Shown here in pieces: positions 50,501-59,324 of a DNA stretch of 64,000 nt. Below the pieces are notes generated by a model, which made no database searches, was not told the origin of the DNA, and saw only the letters and a program-made list of their open reading frames with translations. Source of the DNA: Hybos culiciformis (Eukaryota > Arthropoda > Insecta > Diptera > Hybotidae); contig OZ023273.1 of NCBI GenBank assembly GCA_964007475.1, positions 106,886,485 through 106,950,484 on the forward strand, given 5' to 3'. The stretch's first letter is position 1. The number at the start of each line of letters is the position of its first letter. The position numbers were made by a program, and so were the translations under genes.

Positions 50501-53500
50501 ATGTTAAAAAAAAAATTTTTTGTAAGTATTAAAAATATTAAATGAAGAAGTGCTTGTTAAATTTCGAGATCTCTTCATGTCTAATTTGTCACATAATTCT
50601 TATTTTTCTGTATGCGCATAAACATAATTTCTCTATAAACTAAATAACATTACAGATACATCCACATTTCGGCATTATGCAGTTTACCAATATTTATCAG
50701 ACTTAATAATATGAAAAAAAGTAAACAGAAAATATATAGAACACAAAATATATATAAAATATTTGGGCATCACAATCACACATCCATCACAAAAAAAAAC
50801 TAAATCTCTTTAATCAACTCCTACTGTTCGAGACCTCGCTCTTCCCGAGCGGCTAAAACGAGCACTTCTGACTGGTCGAAATGCAGGTAACCATCCTGAC
50901 CTTGCAAGTGCTCCTATATGTCGTTTCTGTTCTTGTTGTCTGTATGAATTTCTATCTCTTGGAGATCCATAACCAGAATTATCTGATCTTAATAAACCTA
51001 AACGAGCTAATGATCCAACATTACGTTTATTAGTTGAACGAAAACCTCCACTTTTGGCTAATGAACCTTAGATTTAAAAAAACAAAAAACAAATATTGAA
51101 ATACGGCAGGGATTATGAAAATGGTCAACAAAATATTTAAGGAACAAAAACTAGAAAAAAAAATTGAGAATATCTTTCCACTTATTCATATGATTTGATT
51201 ATGTTGCTATAATATCCATATATCCAGCAATTTGAACATGTTTTTTTGGTTTTATAAGAATTAAATATACCATTCGAAGTAAAACAAATTTAGTTCGATA
51301 AAAGTCCGCTCGTACCAGACGCTGGTTAGCCGACTCTTACATAACAATTTAAGAAATATGTATGTATATATTTGATCAGTATCTTATTCACAAAAAAAAT
51401 TATAAATCCATTAACCAGCTTTTGATGAATAATAGACCGAAAGAAGCAGGAACGTCAAAATTTAGTGCAATTTTTACCTTATCCTTAAAATTATGAATTT
51501 GGACTCTGTTATTCCATTTATCATATTCATAATGATTCGTTTTTATCAAAATTTATTATATCTGTGTATGCATTGCACAAAACACATATGTATATATACA
51601 TTAGACTGGCCCTTGCTTGTATGGCGTTTTGTAAAGTGTTCCAGAACCTCGCTCCAGAAAGCTAATTTTGTTCGTTTGGATGCCAAATATAATGTGTGAA
51701 AATTTCATCCAGATCGGACAATGTTTAGAACTGCCCCTGGGCCTTCAAAAATCGAAAAAATTCGTTTATTTAACTTTTTTTTTTACATTCATCACGCCAA
51801 TGGTAAAAGTATGCAACCTAATGGCAATATTATATTTTTGGGCAATAGGAGCACTCAATACGAGTTCAAAATGGTATCACTTATCAAAATCGGAATAAAA
51901 ACACCCGAGATATGAATATTTTTGTGTTAAAGTTCTTTATTTTTATGACAAATACAAGGCAAAAAAATGTGGTTAATATTTAACCTAATCTAATCTAATC
52001 TAATCTAAAGCCGATACGGGAATCTGCAGGGGTTGTGGAGAGGAGGCCGAAACTACACCTCACGTGCTCTGCCAATGTCCAACGATTCGAACTGGGAGAG
52101 CTAGGATGTTGGGGGACTATTTTTTACGGCACCTTGAGGACATACAAAGTCATAAGCCAAGGGATTAATTAGGTTTATGAAAGGGGTGAGTTGGCTCGAC
52201 GGGGAATTATAGGCCCATCGGGTAGGGCAGTACAACGGGCAAATTGCCTAAGTGCAAGGAGATCTTGGTATTGCCGACCCGCTACAACCTAACCTAACCT
52301 TACCTAACCTAATCTAATTTGATGTTAACGACTTTTTGGTATGACTTGAAAATTTTTTACGGTATCGATCGACTGTCAATAATAGAAATTGTTTTTGTTC
52401 CTCGTCAAGAATCTTATTAAATTCCTCCATGAGCTTGACTTTTCTTTCAGCAACGTCAGCAACGTCATTTAAAACCAGCATTTTCTGAACCACTTGTAAG
52501 CCTTGTATATATGAGTCGCGCTGATGCTAAGTTGATGGATCATAATCCATAAGCTCAGTGGACATGTTGATGCGCTTGAAGAAAGATACCGTTTTCTTCG
52601 TTAGGAAATAATCTAACGTTTTGTTTTTGTGACAAATATCGGCATCGTCGTTGTTGCTGCCTTTAAATGAATCGATTATTCTTTTTTTTACATCGATGGG
52701 AATACTGTTGTCAAAAAAAAAGCAAGGCCTATTGCTTCCGCGGAGGGGTACCACAAATGGCCACACATTTGCTTTACGGTCGCGGTCGAAATCTCTTTGT
52801 CAGTTGTGCCTTAATTATGCAAATTGATTAAAAACTGAAAGTCAAAATTTAGATTATTTCCTAACAAAGAAAACGGTATCATTCTACAAGCGCATCAACA
52901 TGTCCACTGAGCTTATGGATTATGATCCATCAACTTGGCATCAGCCCGACTCATATATACAAGGCTTCCAAGTGGTTCAGAAAATGCTGGTTGTAAATAA
53001 CGTTGCTGACGTTGCTGAAAGAAAAGTCAAGCTCATGGAGGAATTTAATAAGATTCTTGACGAGGAACAAAAACAATTTCTATTATAGACAGTCGATCGA
53101 TACCGTAAAAAATTTTCAAGTCATACCAAAAAGTCGTTAACATCAAATTAGATTAGGTTAGGTTAGGTTAGGTTAGGTTAGGTTGTAGCGGGTCGGCAAT
53201 ACCAAGATCTCCTTGCACTTAGGCAATTTGCCCGTTGTACTGCCCTTCCCGATGGGCCTATAATTCCCCATCGAGCCAACTCACCCCTTTCATAAACCTA
53301 ATTAATCCCTTGGCTTATGACTTTGCAGGTCCTCAAGGTGCCGCAAAAAATAATTCCCCAACATCCTAGTTCTCCTAATCGGAATCGTTGGACATTGGCA
53401 GAGCACGTGAGGTTTAGTTTCGGGTTCCTCTCCACAACCCCTGCAGATTCCCGTATCGGCTTCAGATTAGATTAGATTAGATTAGGTTAAATATTAACCA

Positions 53501-54846
53501 CATTTTTTTGCCATGTATTTGTCATAAAAATAAAGAACTTTAACACAAAAATATTCATATCTCGGGTGTTTTTATTCCGATTTTGATAAGTGATACCATT
53601 TTGAACTCGTATTGAGTGCTTCTATAGCCCAAAAACATAATATTGCCATTAGGTTGCATACTTTTACAATTGGTGTGATGAATGTGAAAAAAAAAGTTAA
53701 ATAAACGCATTTTTTCGATTTTTGAAGGCCCAGGGGCAGTTCTAAACATTGTCCGATCTGGCTGAAATTTTCACACATTACATTTGGCATCCAAACGAAC
53801 AAAATTAGCTTTCTGGAGCGAGGTTCTGGAACACTTTACAAATAAGGGCCAGTCTAATATACATATATAAATAATATAAAATAAACTTACCAAGAAAACG
53901 TTTTTCCTCATAAGGACCCCCATATAAACGATTCAATGAATTTTTTAAGTCCTCATAGTAGTCAGTTGAGTAGCTTTGAACATTTTCATCTGTCAAATCG
54001 TAATCACCTAGATCATCATAAACGTCGCGCTTCTTTCGACCATGCACTGGAGAGTTTTTCAAAGCGGCTAAATTACGCTTTTCTGCTGCATATATCGAAT
54101 TCAGTCTTGCCAAAGAAGCCAAGTTTTTCTTCGTCATACCTGCTCCATATCCCATTCTGGCCAATGATGCTACATTTCTTTTTCCCGATGGCAATTGAAA
54201 ATCACGTGCCAAAGTGCCGACATTACGTTTACCTCCAACTATATCCCCTGATTTAGCCAAAGATCCTAAATTTCTCTTTGAATTCCAAGTTGGTATCGAT
54301 GCAGACAGAGTTTTTGTTTCCGATGATACAACAGGTGTGTTTACAACTTCTTCCATTGGCTCAACAGTAGGCAATTGACCATTCTTTGCAAGTGTAGCTA
54401 AACTTCTTTTAATTCCATCATCAGTAATTCGTGAACCAGATCTGAGTAATGCACCTAAATAACGTTTACCATAAGAAGGAAGAATACCACTTCTTGCTAA
54501 CGCTCCAACCGATCGTTTATCTTCATCTAATAAATCTTCTAAATCTAAATTCTGAAGATCATCTGACGTCGCAGTTTGCAACATATTACGAAGCTGATTT
54601 CGAATTGAAGAAGTCTATAAAAAATTGTTAAAATTATTTAATATATACGTGCACACTTAAATTTATTTAGGCAGAAATCGTAGATCTCTTATTTATCCCA
54701 AAAGAAACATTTAAAAAAAAATTAACTACAGATTTTAAAATTATACTTACATGCATTTGAGATTCTGGATTTTGATTAAGGATTTGTTTAACTAATGACT
54801 CAAGCTCACATGCAGTCAATCCATTTTCAATGGTTTGTGGTCGCAC
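47396..54846 (-). CDS. Nplp1: Neuropeptide-like precursor 1 (NPLP1), internal and alternative 3' exons
   Basis: Exons 54751-54846 and 53891-54614 join in phase 0 and give ACELESLVKQIL...IRNQLRNMLQ, then a chain of dibasic-bounded peptides: SVGALARSGILPSYGKR, SLATLAKNGQLPTVEP, NLGSLAKSGDIVGGKR, NVGTLARDFQLPSGKR, NVASLARMGYGAG and NLAALKNSPVHGRKKR. These are the NPLP1 family; SLATLAKNGQLPT and NVGTLARDFQLP are nearly identical to Drosophila peptides. Gly before dibasic sites predicts C-terminal amidation. The exon ends in KRFLG split in phase 1 and can join 51066 or 47590. The precursor is processed in neurosecretory cells; in Drosophila one product acts on receptor guanylate cyclase Gyc76C. 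The signal-peptide exon was not found and should lie beyond 54846, perhaps outside the window. Confidence 0.9.
47591..50809 (-). other. Nplp1: Nplp1 intron/flank between the two 3' exons
   Basis: AT-rich sequence separating the distal exon from the nearer 3' exon. It is intron for transcripts using the distal exon and 3' flank for transcripts ending at the nearer exon. I see no transposon ends or other genes in it. Confidence 0.5.
50810..51066 (-). CDS. Nplp1: Nplp1 proximal 3' exon with additional LAR/LAK peptides
   Basis: The acceptor CTAAG ends at 51067. The phase-1 join gives RFLG then SLAKSGGFRSTNKR, NVGSLARLGLLRSD and, after EQKR, HIGALARSGWLPAFRP, followed by an Arg/Ser-rich tail SRSGRARSRTVGVD and TAA at 50810-50812. 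The three peptides keep the family core (S/A)LA(R/K)xG and lie after or between dibasic sites, so the frame is coding. A weak in-frame donor, ACA|GTAGGA, 12 bases before the stop would splice to 47590 in phase 0 and replace VGVD with VGYYTPQ. Thus it may be a terminal or an internal exon. Confidence 0.85.
51981..52008 (+). repeat. (TAATC)n tract, left arm
   Basis: Starts TAACCTAATC and continues as TAATC repeats (TTAGA/TTAGG type on the other strand), abutting the LINE fragment. It has a mirror copy at 53463-53492. Confidence 0.85.
52013..52168 (+). pseudogene. LINE ORF2 C-terminal zinc-knuckle fragment, left arm
   Basis: The open frame reads DTGICRGCGEEAETTPHVLC then QCPTIRTGRARMLGDYF and ends at TAA. 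The C-x2-C-G-E-E-x-E-T-x-x-H-x-L-C-x-C-P motif is the C-terminal zinc-knuckle region of R1/Jockey-type non-LTR retrotransposon ORF2. Only this tail and a 3' UTR of about 115 bp are present. Confidence 0.7.
52286..52318 (+). repeat. (CCTAA)n telomere-like tract, left arm
   Basis: Tandem AACCT/AATCT units directly after the LINE 3' UTR (CCCGCTAC). On the complementary strand this is TTAGG, the ancestral arthropod telomere repeat, although the context here is interstitial. Confidence 0.85.
52314..52790 (-). pseudogene. Transposase-like C-terminal fragment, left arm
   Basis: The minus strand reads HLWYPSAEAIGLAFF, then after a frame change in a T-run near 52717 DNSIPIDVKKRIIDSFKGS, TLDYFLTKKTVSFFKRINMS, TELMDYDPST and a stop where the other arm has Trp; it then continues RKVKLMEEFNKILDEEQKQF. 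It resembles a widespread uncharacterised insect and cnidarian transposon-associated protein. I cannot name the superfamily with confidence. Confidence 0.55.
52849..53088 (+). pseudogene. Transposase-like C-terminal fragment, right arm
   Basis: The plus strand reads LDYFLTKKTVSFYKRINMST through DPSTWHQPDSYIQGFQVVQK to RKVKLMEEFNKILDEEQKQF and stops at TAG (53086-53088), where the left arm still has Leu followed by TVDRYRKKF. It is the inverted partner of the fragment in the left arm and shares the motif order, but has different disabling changes. Confidence 0.55.
53153..53184 (+). repeat. (TTAGG)n telomere-like tract, right arm
   Basis: About six exact TTAGG units followed by TTGTAGCGGGTC, the 3' end of the LINE fragment read on the minus strand. 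This copy is less degraded than the left-arm tract. Confidence 0.9.
53302..53457 (-). pseudogene. LINE ORF2 C-terminal zinc-knuckle fragment, right arm
   Basis: Same length (156 nt, stop included) and frame as the left-arm copy. It reads DTGICRGCGEEPETKPHVLC then QCPTIPIRRTRMLGNYFLR, and the Cys/His ligands are intact. It has several amino-acid differences from the left copy. Confidence 0.7.
53891..54614 (-). CDS. Nplp1: Nplp1 main peptide exon
   Basis: The acceptor TTTTTTATAG ends at 54615 and the donor is G|GTAAGT at 53891/53890. The exon encodes TSSIRNQLRNMLQ, an acidic spacer ending DEDKR, and eight or more cleavage-bounded peptides ending with YGGPYEEKRFLG. The frame that runs on past 53891 into the foldback element is intron read-through, not protein. 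Confidence 0.92.
54751..54846 (-). CDS. Nplp1: Nplp1 N-terminal propeptide exon
   Basis: The acceptor TTTCCAG and donor CAT|GTAAGT bound 96 nt (32 codons, phase 0 at both ends). It encodes TACELESLVKQILNQNPE, matching the conserved Cys-E-x-E-S-L segment after the signal peptide in NPLP1 precursors. Confidence 0.85.
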
Positions 54847-55045
54847 CTGGAAATGTAAATATATGAGAATGAAAAGTTAAACTTTAAGAAAATAAAATAA
54901 ATATACTTAGAGAAGGAAACGGAAGGTGTGTTCACGATTTGCTTGATTTGAATTTAACTATTTCGTCACTCTTATATTTAAAAACCCTACAACAAAATTT
55001 GAACAGAGCGAGTGAATAATACAATCAATATTTTTAAGTGAAAGA

Positions 55046-55876
55046 TAGGGTTTCTGAAAACTCGGCGAGTCCGAGTCCCAATTTTTGAAAACTCGTCGAG
55101 TCCGAGTCGAGTCAGTAGTCAGGATCAAAAAAAAAAGTTGCTAAAAATTTTATAAAATTGGAGTTATCAATTATATTACAAGATTTTCAAATATTTTTTG
55201 TGGTCTTGCGAAGGCCAAGAACCACAGCACAAATCTCAGGTAAAACTCTTGTTTTATAATAAAACCTTTTTAAACAAATGTTAGTAATTTACTTTTTTAA
55301 AAAGAGGTACAGCTATGAGAATTGTCTGTCATTGATATCCAATGTATTCAAATAAAAATAAATTAAAAAGAAAATGTACCTACTTCAATTTATTTTACTC
55401 ATTTATTTATTAAAAATAAACTTTAAAAATAATACCTTGTAGATTTATTATTTGGACATTTACGCTTTACTTTATTAATTACTTTCTTGGTCTTACTAGC
55501 TTAATACGAATACGTCTCGATCTGATTTTATTAACACAAAAACCACCTTCATTTATTGCTAAACTTCTTTCGTTTGAATTTGAAGTTGATTTTATGGAGA
55601 ACACATTCATATTACTTGTTAGTTTTCCACTACTTCTAAAAAGTAAAAATTCTTGTTTCAGTTTGCTGTACATCGCAGATTCCTTTGGAGGTTCTGGATT
55701 GAGCTGCGTTTTAAAAATCAAATCAAGTTTTGATCGTTCTTTGAGACAAATTTTCAAAAAAAATTTAAAAAACTTGGACTCGGGACTCGGAAATATCAGG
55801 GTCGAGTACCGAGTCCGACTAACTACCCAATACTCGTCGAGCCCGAGTCCGAGTCGAATCGAGTCCAGAAACCCTA
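55046..55876. mobile_element. Non-autonomous hAT element, 831 bp, TSD GTGAAAGA
   Basis: Exact 8-bp direct repeats GTGAAAGA lie at 55038-55045 and 55877-55884. The ends TAGGGTTTCTG and CAGAAACCCTA are perfect 11-bp inverted repeats. Subterminal zones on both sides are full of CTCGACTCGG/CGAGTCCGAG motifs, possible transposase-binding repeats. A transposase tail survives inside on the minus strand. Confidence 0.93.
55479..55757 (-). pseudogene. hAT transposase C-terminal remnant
   Basis: An open frame of 92 codons includes KESAMYSKLKQEFLLFRSSG, KLTSNMNVFSIKSTSNSNER and GGFCVNKIRSRR. The T-S-x-x-x-E-R...GGFxVNKIRSR pattern is the hAT C-terminal dimerisation motif; an apparent small insertion or frame change separates ER from GGF. 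The catalytic domain is absent and the element is only 831 bp, so it is non-functional on its own. Confidence 0.75.
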
Positions 55877-56388
55877 GTGAAAGATCCTGGTTAGGAAGAA
55901 CCAGTCAATAATTTACAATCAGCACAAAATGTAACACTTGTCGATAATAAGGTTCATTTGATTTTAAGAGGCTCCATATATTCAATGCTCATATTATTTT
56001 GAAAAATTATTCAATGTAATCTTAATGTATAAAATTGATTATTAAGATATATGTGTCCATTTTTAAATAAAACTATTTGAGTAAATGACTCCGAACTACT
56101 ACATATATTATTAAGGAACGTGCTTTGGCTTCAGTTCAGGTTTGTATTGCCAATGACGCTGCTATTCACCAAAACCGCGAAAATTATAAATAAATTTACC
56201 CCTTCAAATCTGTTCGTAACTAACCCGCAAAAATTTTTTTTTTTTTATTTTTAAAAGTATACAGTTAATAATAAAAAGGGGCGCTGACGCAAATTTAGCT
56301 ACAAAGGCCACGAAAGCCGGGAGACAAATGAAATTGGATGTTTCTTTATGTAAAGGTTTTCGGGTACGGGAATTCACCCTCTCCAAAT

Positions 56389-57381
56389 CTGGGGTGGAAT
56401 TATGTAACTTTGTAGTCTTTGTGACAATCGACAATTTCAAACACGATCAATTTCTATGGGCAATGAAAATTATGCTTCACGTATCTAATCATCATCGTCA
56501 TTTTGAAATAAAAAGGTAGTAAAACTCAATAAATATCTTGAAATGATAACTAATTTATAAAGTAAACCTTAATTTATAAAATATTTGTTAAATTTGTAGA
56601 GGAAAAGCGAAGAATTGTGTACCGACTTTTCTAAAATTTTGTAGTCAATTGTCGATAAAAAAAATTTGCTTCCTATAATTTAAATTATCGTGAATTGTCT
56701 ATCAAAATAAAACGACAGCTATTTTTTGGTCGTTTCTATAGTAAATGAACGTCGATTTGGCTGAAATTTGGGGAGGAGGTAGATGCGATGACTAAACCTC
56801 GAAATCCAACAGGATTTTTCCACGAAACCCCCCGTTTCGGAAATATGACCCACAAAATTTTTCATATGTCTCATATACAGGAAATTTTTATTTGCCCTTT
56901 TTTTGGAGAGGGGGTAAATGAGGTGCCCCGAATGTCAAATCCAAACAATTTTTTTCGGAACAATCTTATTTGGTATGTATGAAAACTTTGGGGGCCATAT
57001 TTCCGGAACGGAGGGTTTCCTGAAAAAATCCTCTTGGACTTTGGGGTTTGGTCACCGCCTCTACCTCCCCACCAAGTTTCAGCAAAATCGAATCTCAACA
57101 CTCATCTGCACTTTAGCCAAATTCTCCACATTTTTTTTTTTTCAAAACGATTGAACGAAAATTCGCGATCTTCTTACGTGAAGCAAAGAAGTCGACATGG
57201 GCGCTTTTATGAACGAGGTCGACAAATATTTAAAATTTTTTTGGTTAATTTCTCAGTAAAATTATGAGAAATGAATTTTCCAGCTTTTAAAATTACATGA
57301 AGCAAAAAGTCGACAATTGTTAAAATTTGTGACAATTGTCGATTGTCGACCGGTGACAATTGTTATATGATTCCACCCCTG
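56389..57381. mobile_element. TIR element enclosing a palindrome
   Basis: The ends CTGGGGTGGAAT and ATTCCACCCCTG match at 11 of 12 positions as inverted repeats, and subterminal GACAATCGACAATT-type motifs recur near both ends. No clean target duplication was found. The interior holds a palindrome at 56753-57090. Confidence 0.55.
56753..57090. repeat. Palindrome inside the TIR element
   Basis: The left arm starts CGATTTGGCTGAAATTTGG and contains GGAGGTAGATGCGATGAC. The right arm ends in the imperfect complement, with GTCACCGCCTCTACCTCCCC and CAAGTTTCAGCAAAATCG. Arms are about 130 bp or more. Short frames crossing it on either strand are artefacts of the symmetry. Confidence 0.7.
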
Positions 57382-57577
57382 ATCGTAATTAACACGTGAA
57401 AATTGTTCCGAAATCCGCGAAAACCATCCTTCCATCATCCAACCGAGCTAACCCGCGAAAACCCAAAAAAAACTGATATAATAATAAATTTAATTAATAA
57501 CATTATTTATTCATCTCTATAGATTTATAAAAAAGAAAAATATTTATGTGACAAAACAAGGTTTGCAACTATAATAT

Positions 57578-58142
57578 AAATATTTTAATGTGCATGTCTT
57601 CGTTAAGTTGTATTTACATTCGCAAATTTAGCTCGGTAGATGGTCTATTACATGCATCAATACACATGCAATTATTCAGTTAAGTAAATTTTATTTATAT
57701 TTCCCTATAATGTAAATTGTATTTACATTTCCCTATATTGTATTTACTTACTTCATTTTTAACTGCGTAATACTATAAACAAAAATAATATCACTCACAA
57801 TATTTTCCTTTTTTTCTTTTATCTCTAAAAGAAAGAGAAATTAAAGTAAAATTAACGTGGAAAATTTCCCTTTTTTTCTTTTATCTTTATTTTTTATTAC
57901 AAATTATCTCTATATTCTCTCTTTGCAACTCCCTCTCACATGACATTAAAGCAGTATACAATACATGTTAATCAAATTTCTTATAACAACTCGTTGTTAT
58001 ACACACAAACACATAGATACTTGTCAATATTATATCACTCGACCTTCGGTCTCGTGATATAATTTTGACTCGTGTGTGTTTGTGTGTATACACAACTCGC
58101 AATTAATAACAAATTTTCATAACATGTACTGTAATCTACTAT
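57578..58142 (+). repeat. Hairpin/minisatellite family, copy 3
   Basis: The most complete copy. It has a 5' block (AAGTTGTATTTACATTCGC, CATGCATCAATACACATGC), a minisatellite at about 57689-57750 with GTAAATTGTATTTACATTTC units, ACTGCGTAATACTATAAAC, TCTCTTTGCAACTCCCTCTC, a hairpin at about 57987-58102 with ATCACTCGACCTTCGGTCTC, and the end TGTAATCTACTAT. Confidence 0.75.
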
Positions 58143-59086
58143 AAAAGAAACTTCGCCTTTTAAAATTTCACCAAGCAAAATTTATGTATTTTGTGTCAAT
58201 TATTCATTGTCGACCGGTTCACTTCAGTTATGTTACACTTATTTATTTTGGTGAATTTTTATTTCATCATCTGTCATCAGCATATTTCACTACATCAAAT
58301 GTCTTCGGTCATATAAGTAATATGGTACTGTCCTTATCTTAAAGCATTGATCGTGATAGTTTGATTCTTAAACATCGCACCAATATTTAATTTTTTGATT
58401 TAATCTTTTTTGTATTTTTTTATTTTCAAATAATTAATTTGAAGATTCTTAACTCCGAATCGAACATGTTGTAATAAAAATTTAAATAATAAAGTTAACA
58501 TCACAAGATAAAAGAATTAAATTTTAACTTTGATAATAAGAAAATTTAAAATATTTATATAAAAATGTATAAATATAAAAAACTATATGTATATGGAAAT
58601 TTATCATCATATAAAACCAAACGAAGCGTCATGTAGAAAATTATTCTGCTGTCATCATAACATTAAAAAAGTATAATAATAATAAAAATAATGCAGCTGT
58701 TAACAATAATTCTTTTTTTATATTTATATAAATTTTAAGCTCTATTATCTTTTACTTCCAACACTACGTACATACACACTATACACATTATTATAACATT
58801 TCCTTTTTTATTTTCATCAGATTTGTTTAAAAATCTCGGTACGAAATTGAAATAATAATGTGTTTTTCAGGAAAAACTCGTTCATTTTTATTAAATACAC
58901 ATATTACTATCATATAATACCTCATAAAATAGTATCTAAAATAATATAATTTAATTATAAAAATTCTGCAAAACAAAAGATAAACATTTGTTGGGAACAT
59001 TATTTTAAAAATTTTTATAAATATAATTTAATTAAAAAAAAAAAAATCTTCTCTTAGTTGATTATTATTATGAAAATTCTTCTTAA

Positions 59087-59324
59087 CACTCTCAGTGCCA
59101 TGTCAGTCATTTTTGACTGACAGTGCTTTGCCGCTCGCACAACAACAGTTTTTGGAAATTTACATTAATAATTTCAGATTTTTGCTGACAACGAATTTTT
59201 TAACATACCCTGTGTGACGTCGATTTGTCTAACAAAGACTTTTTTTTTAAATAAACTTGTCGGGTCAATGTGTCTGGCAATAACATGTTAAAAAAAGCCT
59301 GTTTTTTCTGTGGCACTGAGAGTG
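59087..59324. mobile_element. piggyBac-type MITE, 238 bp, TTAA target
   Basis: The element reads TTAA|CACTCTCAGTGCCA ... TGGCACTGAGAGTG|TTAA, giving 14-bp perfect inverted repeats directly flanked by TTAA on both sides. TTAA duplication is diagnostic of piggyBac-superfamily transposition. There is no coding capacity. Confidence 0.88.

Larger units (their letters stand above)
51601..52616 (+). repeat. Left arm of the foldback element
   Basis: Inverted partner of 52852-53857. It carries an extra GCTTGTATGGCG block after CCCTT relative to the right arm. Point differences are spread along the arm. Confidence 0.9.
51601..53857. mobile_element. Foldback transposon, 2257 bp, with 1-kb inverted arms
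   Basis: The ends are TTAGACTGGCCCTT and AAGGGCCAGTCTAA, with TATACA on both sides (51595-51600 and 53858-53863), a possible 6-bp target duplication. The left arm (51601-52616) and right arm (52852-53857) are inverted copies with scattered substitutions and a 12-bp indel near the tip; about 235 bp separate them. From tip to centre each arm contains a terminal block, a TTAGAT-type repeat, a LINE tail, a TTAGG-type repeat and a transposase-like C-terminal fragment. The superfamily is not assigned. Confidence 0.9.
52852..53857 (-). repeat. Right arm of the foldback element
   Basis: Inverted partner of 51601-52616. Similarity begins at GATTATTTCCTAAC and continues to the tip AAGGGCCAGTCTAA. Confidence 0.9.
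51067..53890 (-). other. Nplp1: Nplp1 intron carrying a foldback transposon
   Basis: The intron starts with GTAAGT (53890-53885, minus strand) and ends with CTAAG. The transposon at 51601-53857 makes up about 80% of it; its outer end is only about 30 bp from the donor site. Confidence 0.8.

Noticed and set aside
51721..51915. Matching frames starting MFRTAPGPSKIEK in both arms (also 53555-53749)
   Set aside because: They reflect the inverted repeat itself; the sequence is the non-coding terminal block with poly-T and no known domain.
53805..53890. Extension of the Nplp1 frame past KRFLG
   Set aside because: A clear GTAAGT donor ends the exon at 53891, and the continuation is intron reaching into the foldback element.
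55594..55911. 105-codon plus-strand frame
   Set aside because: Antisense of the hAT transposase tail plus the GC-rich TIR.
56788..57267. Several overlapping 64-78 codon frames on both strands
   Set aside because: Produced by the palindrome at 56753-57090; no conserved domain.
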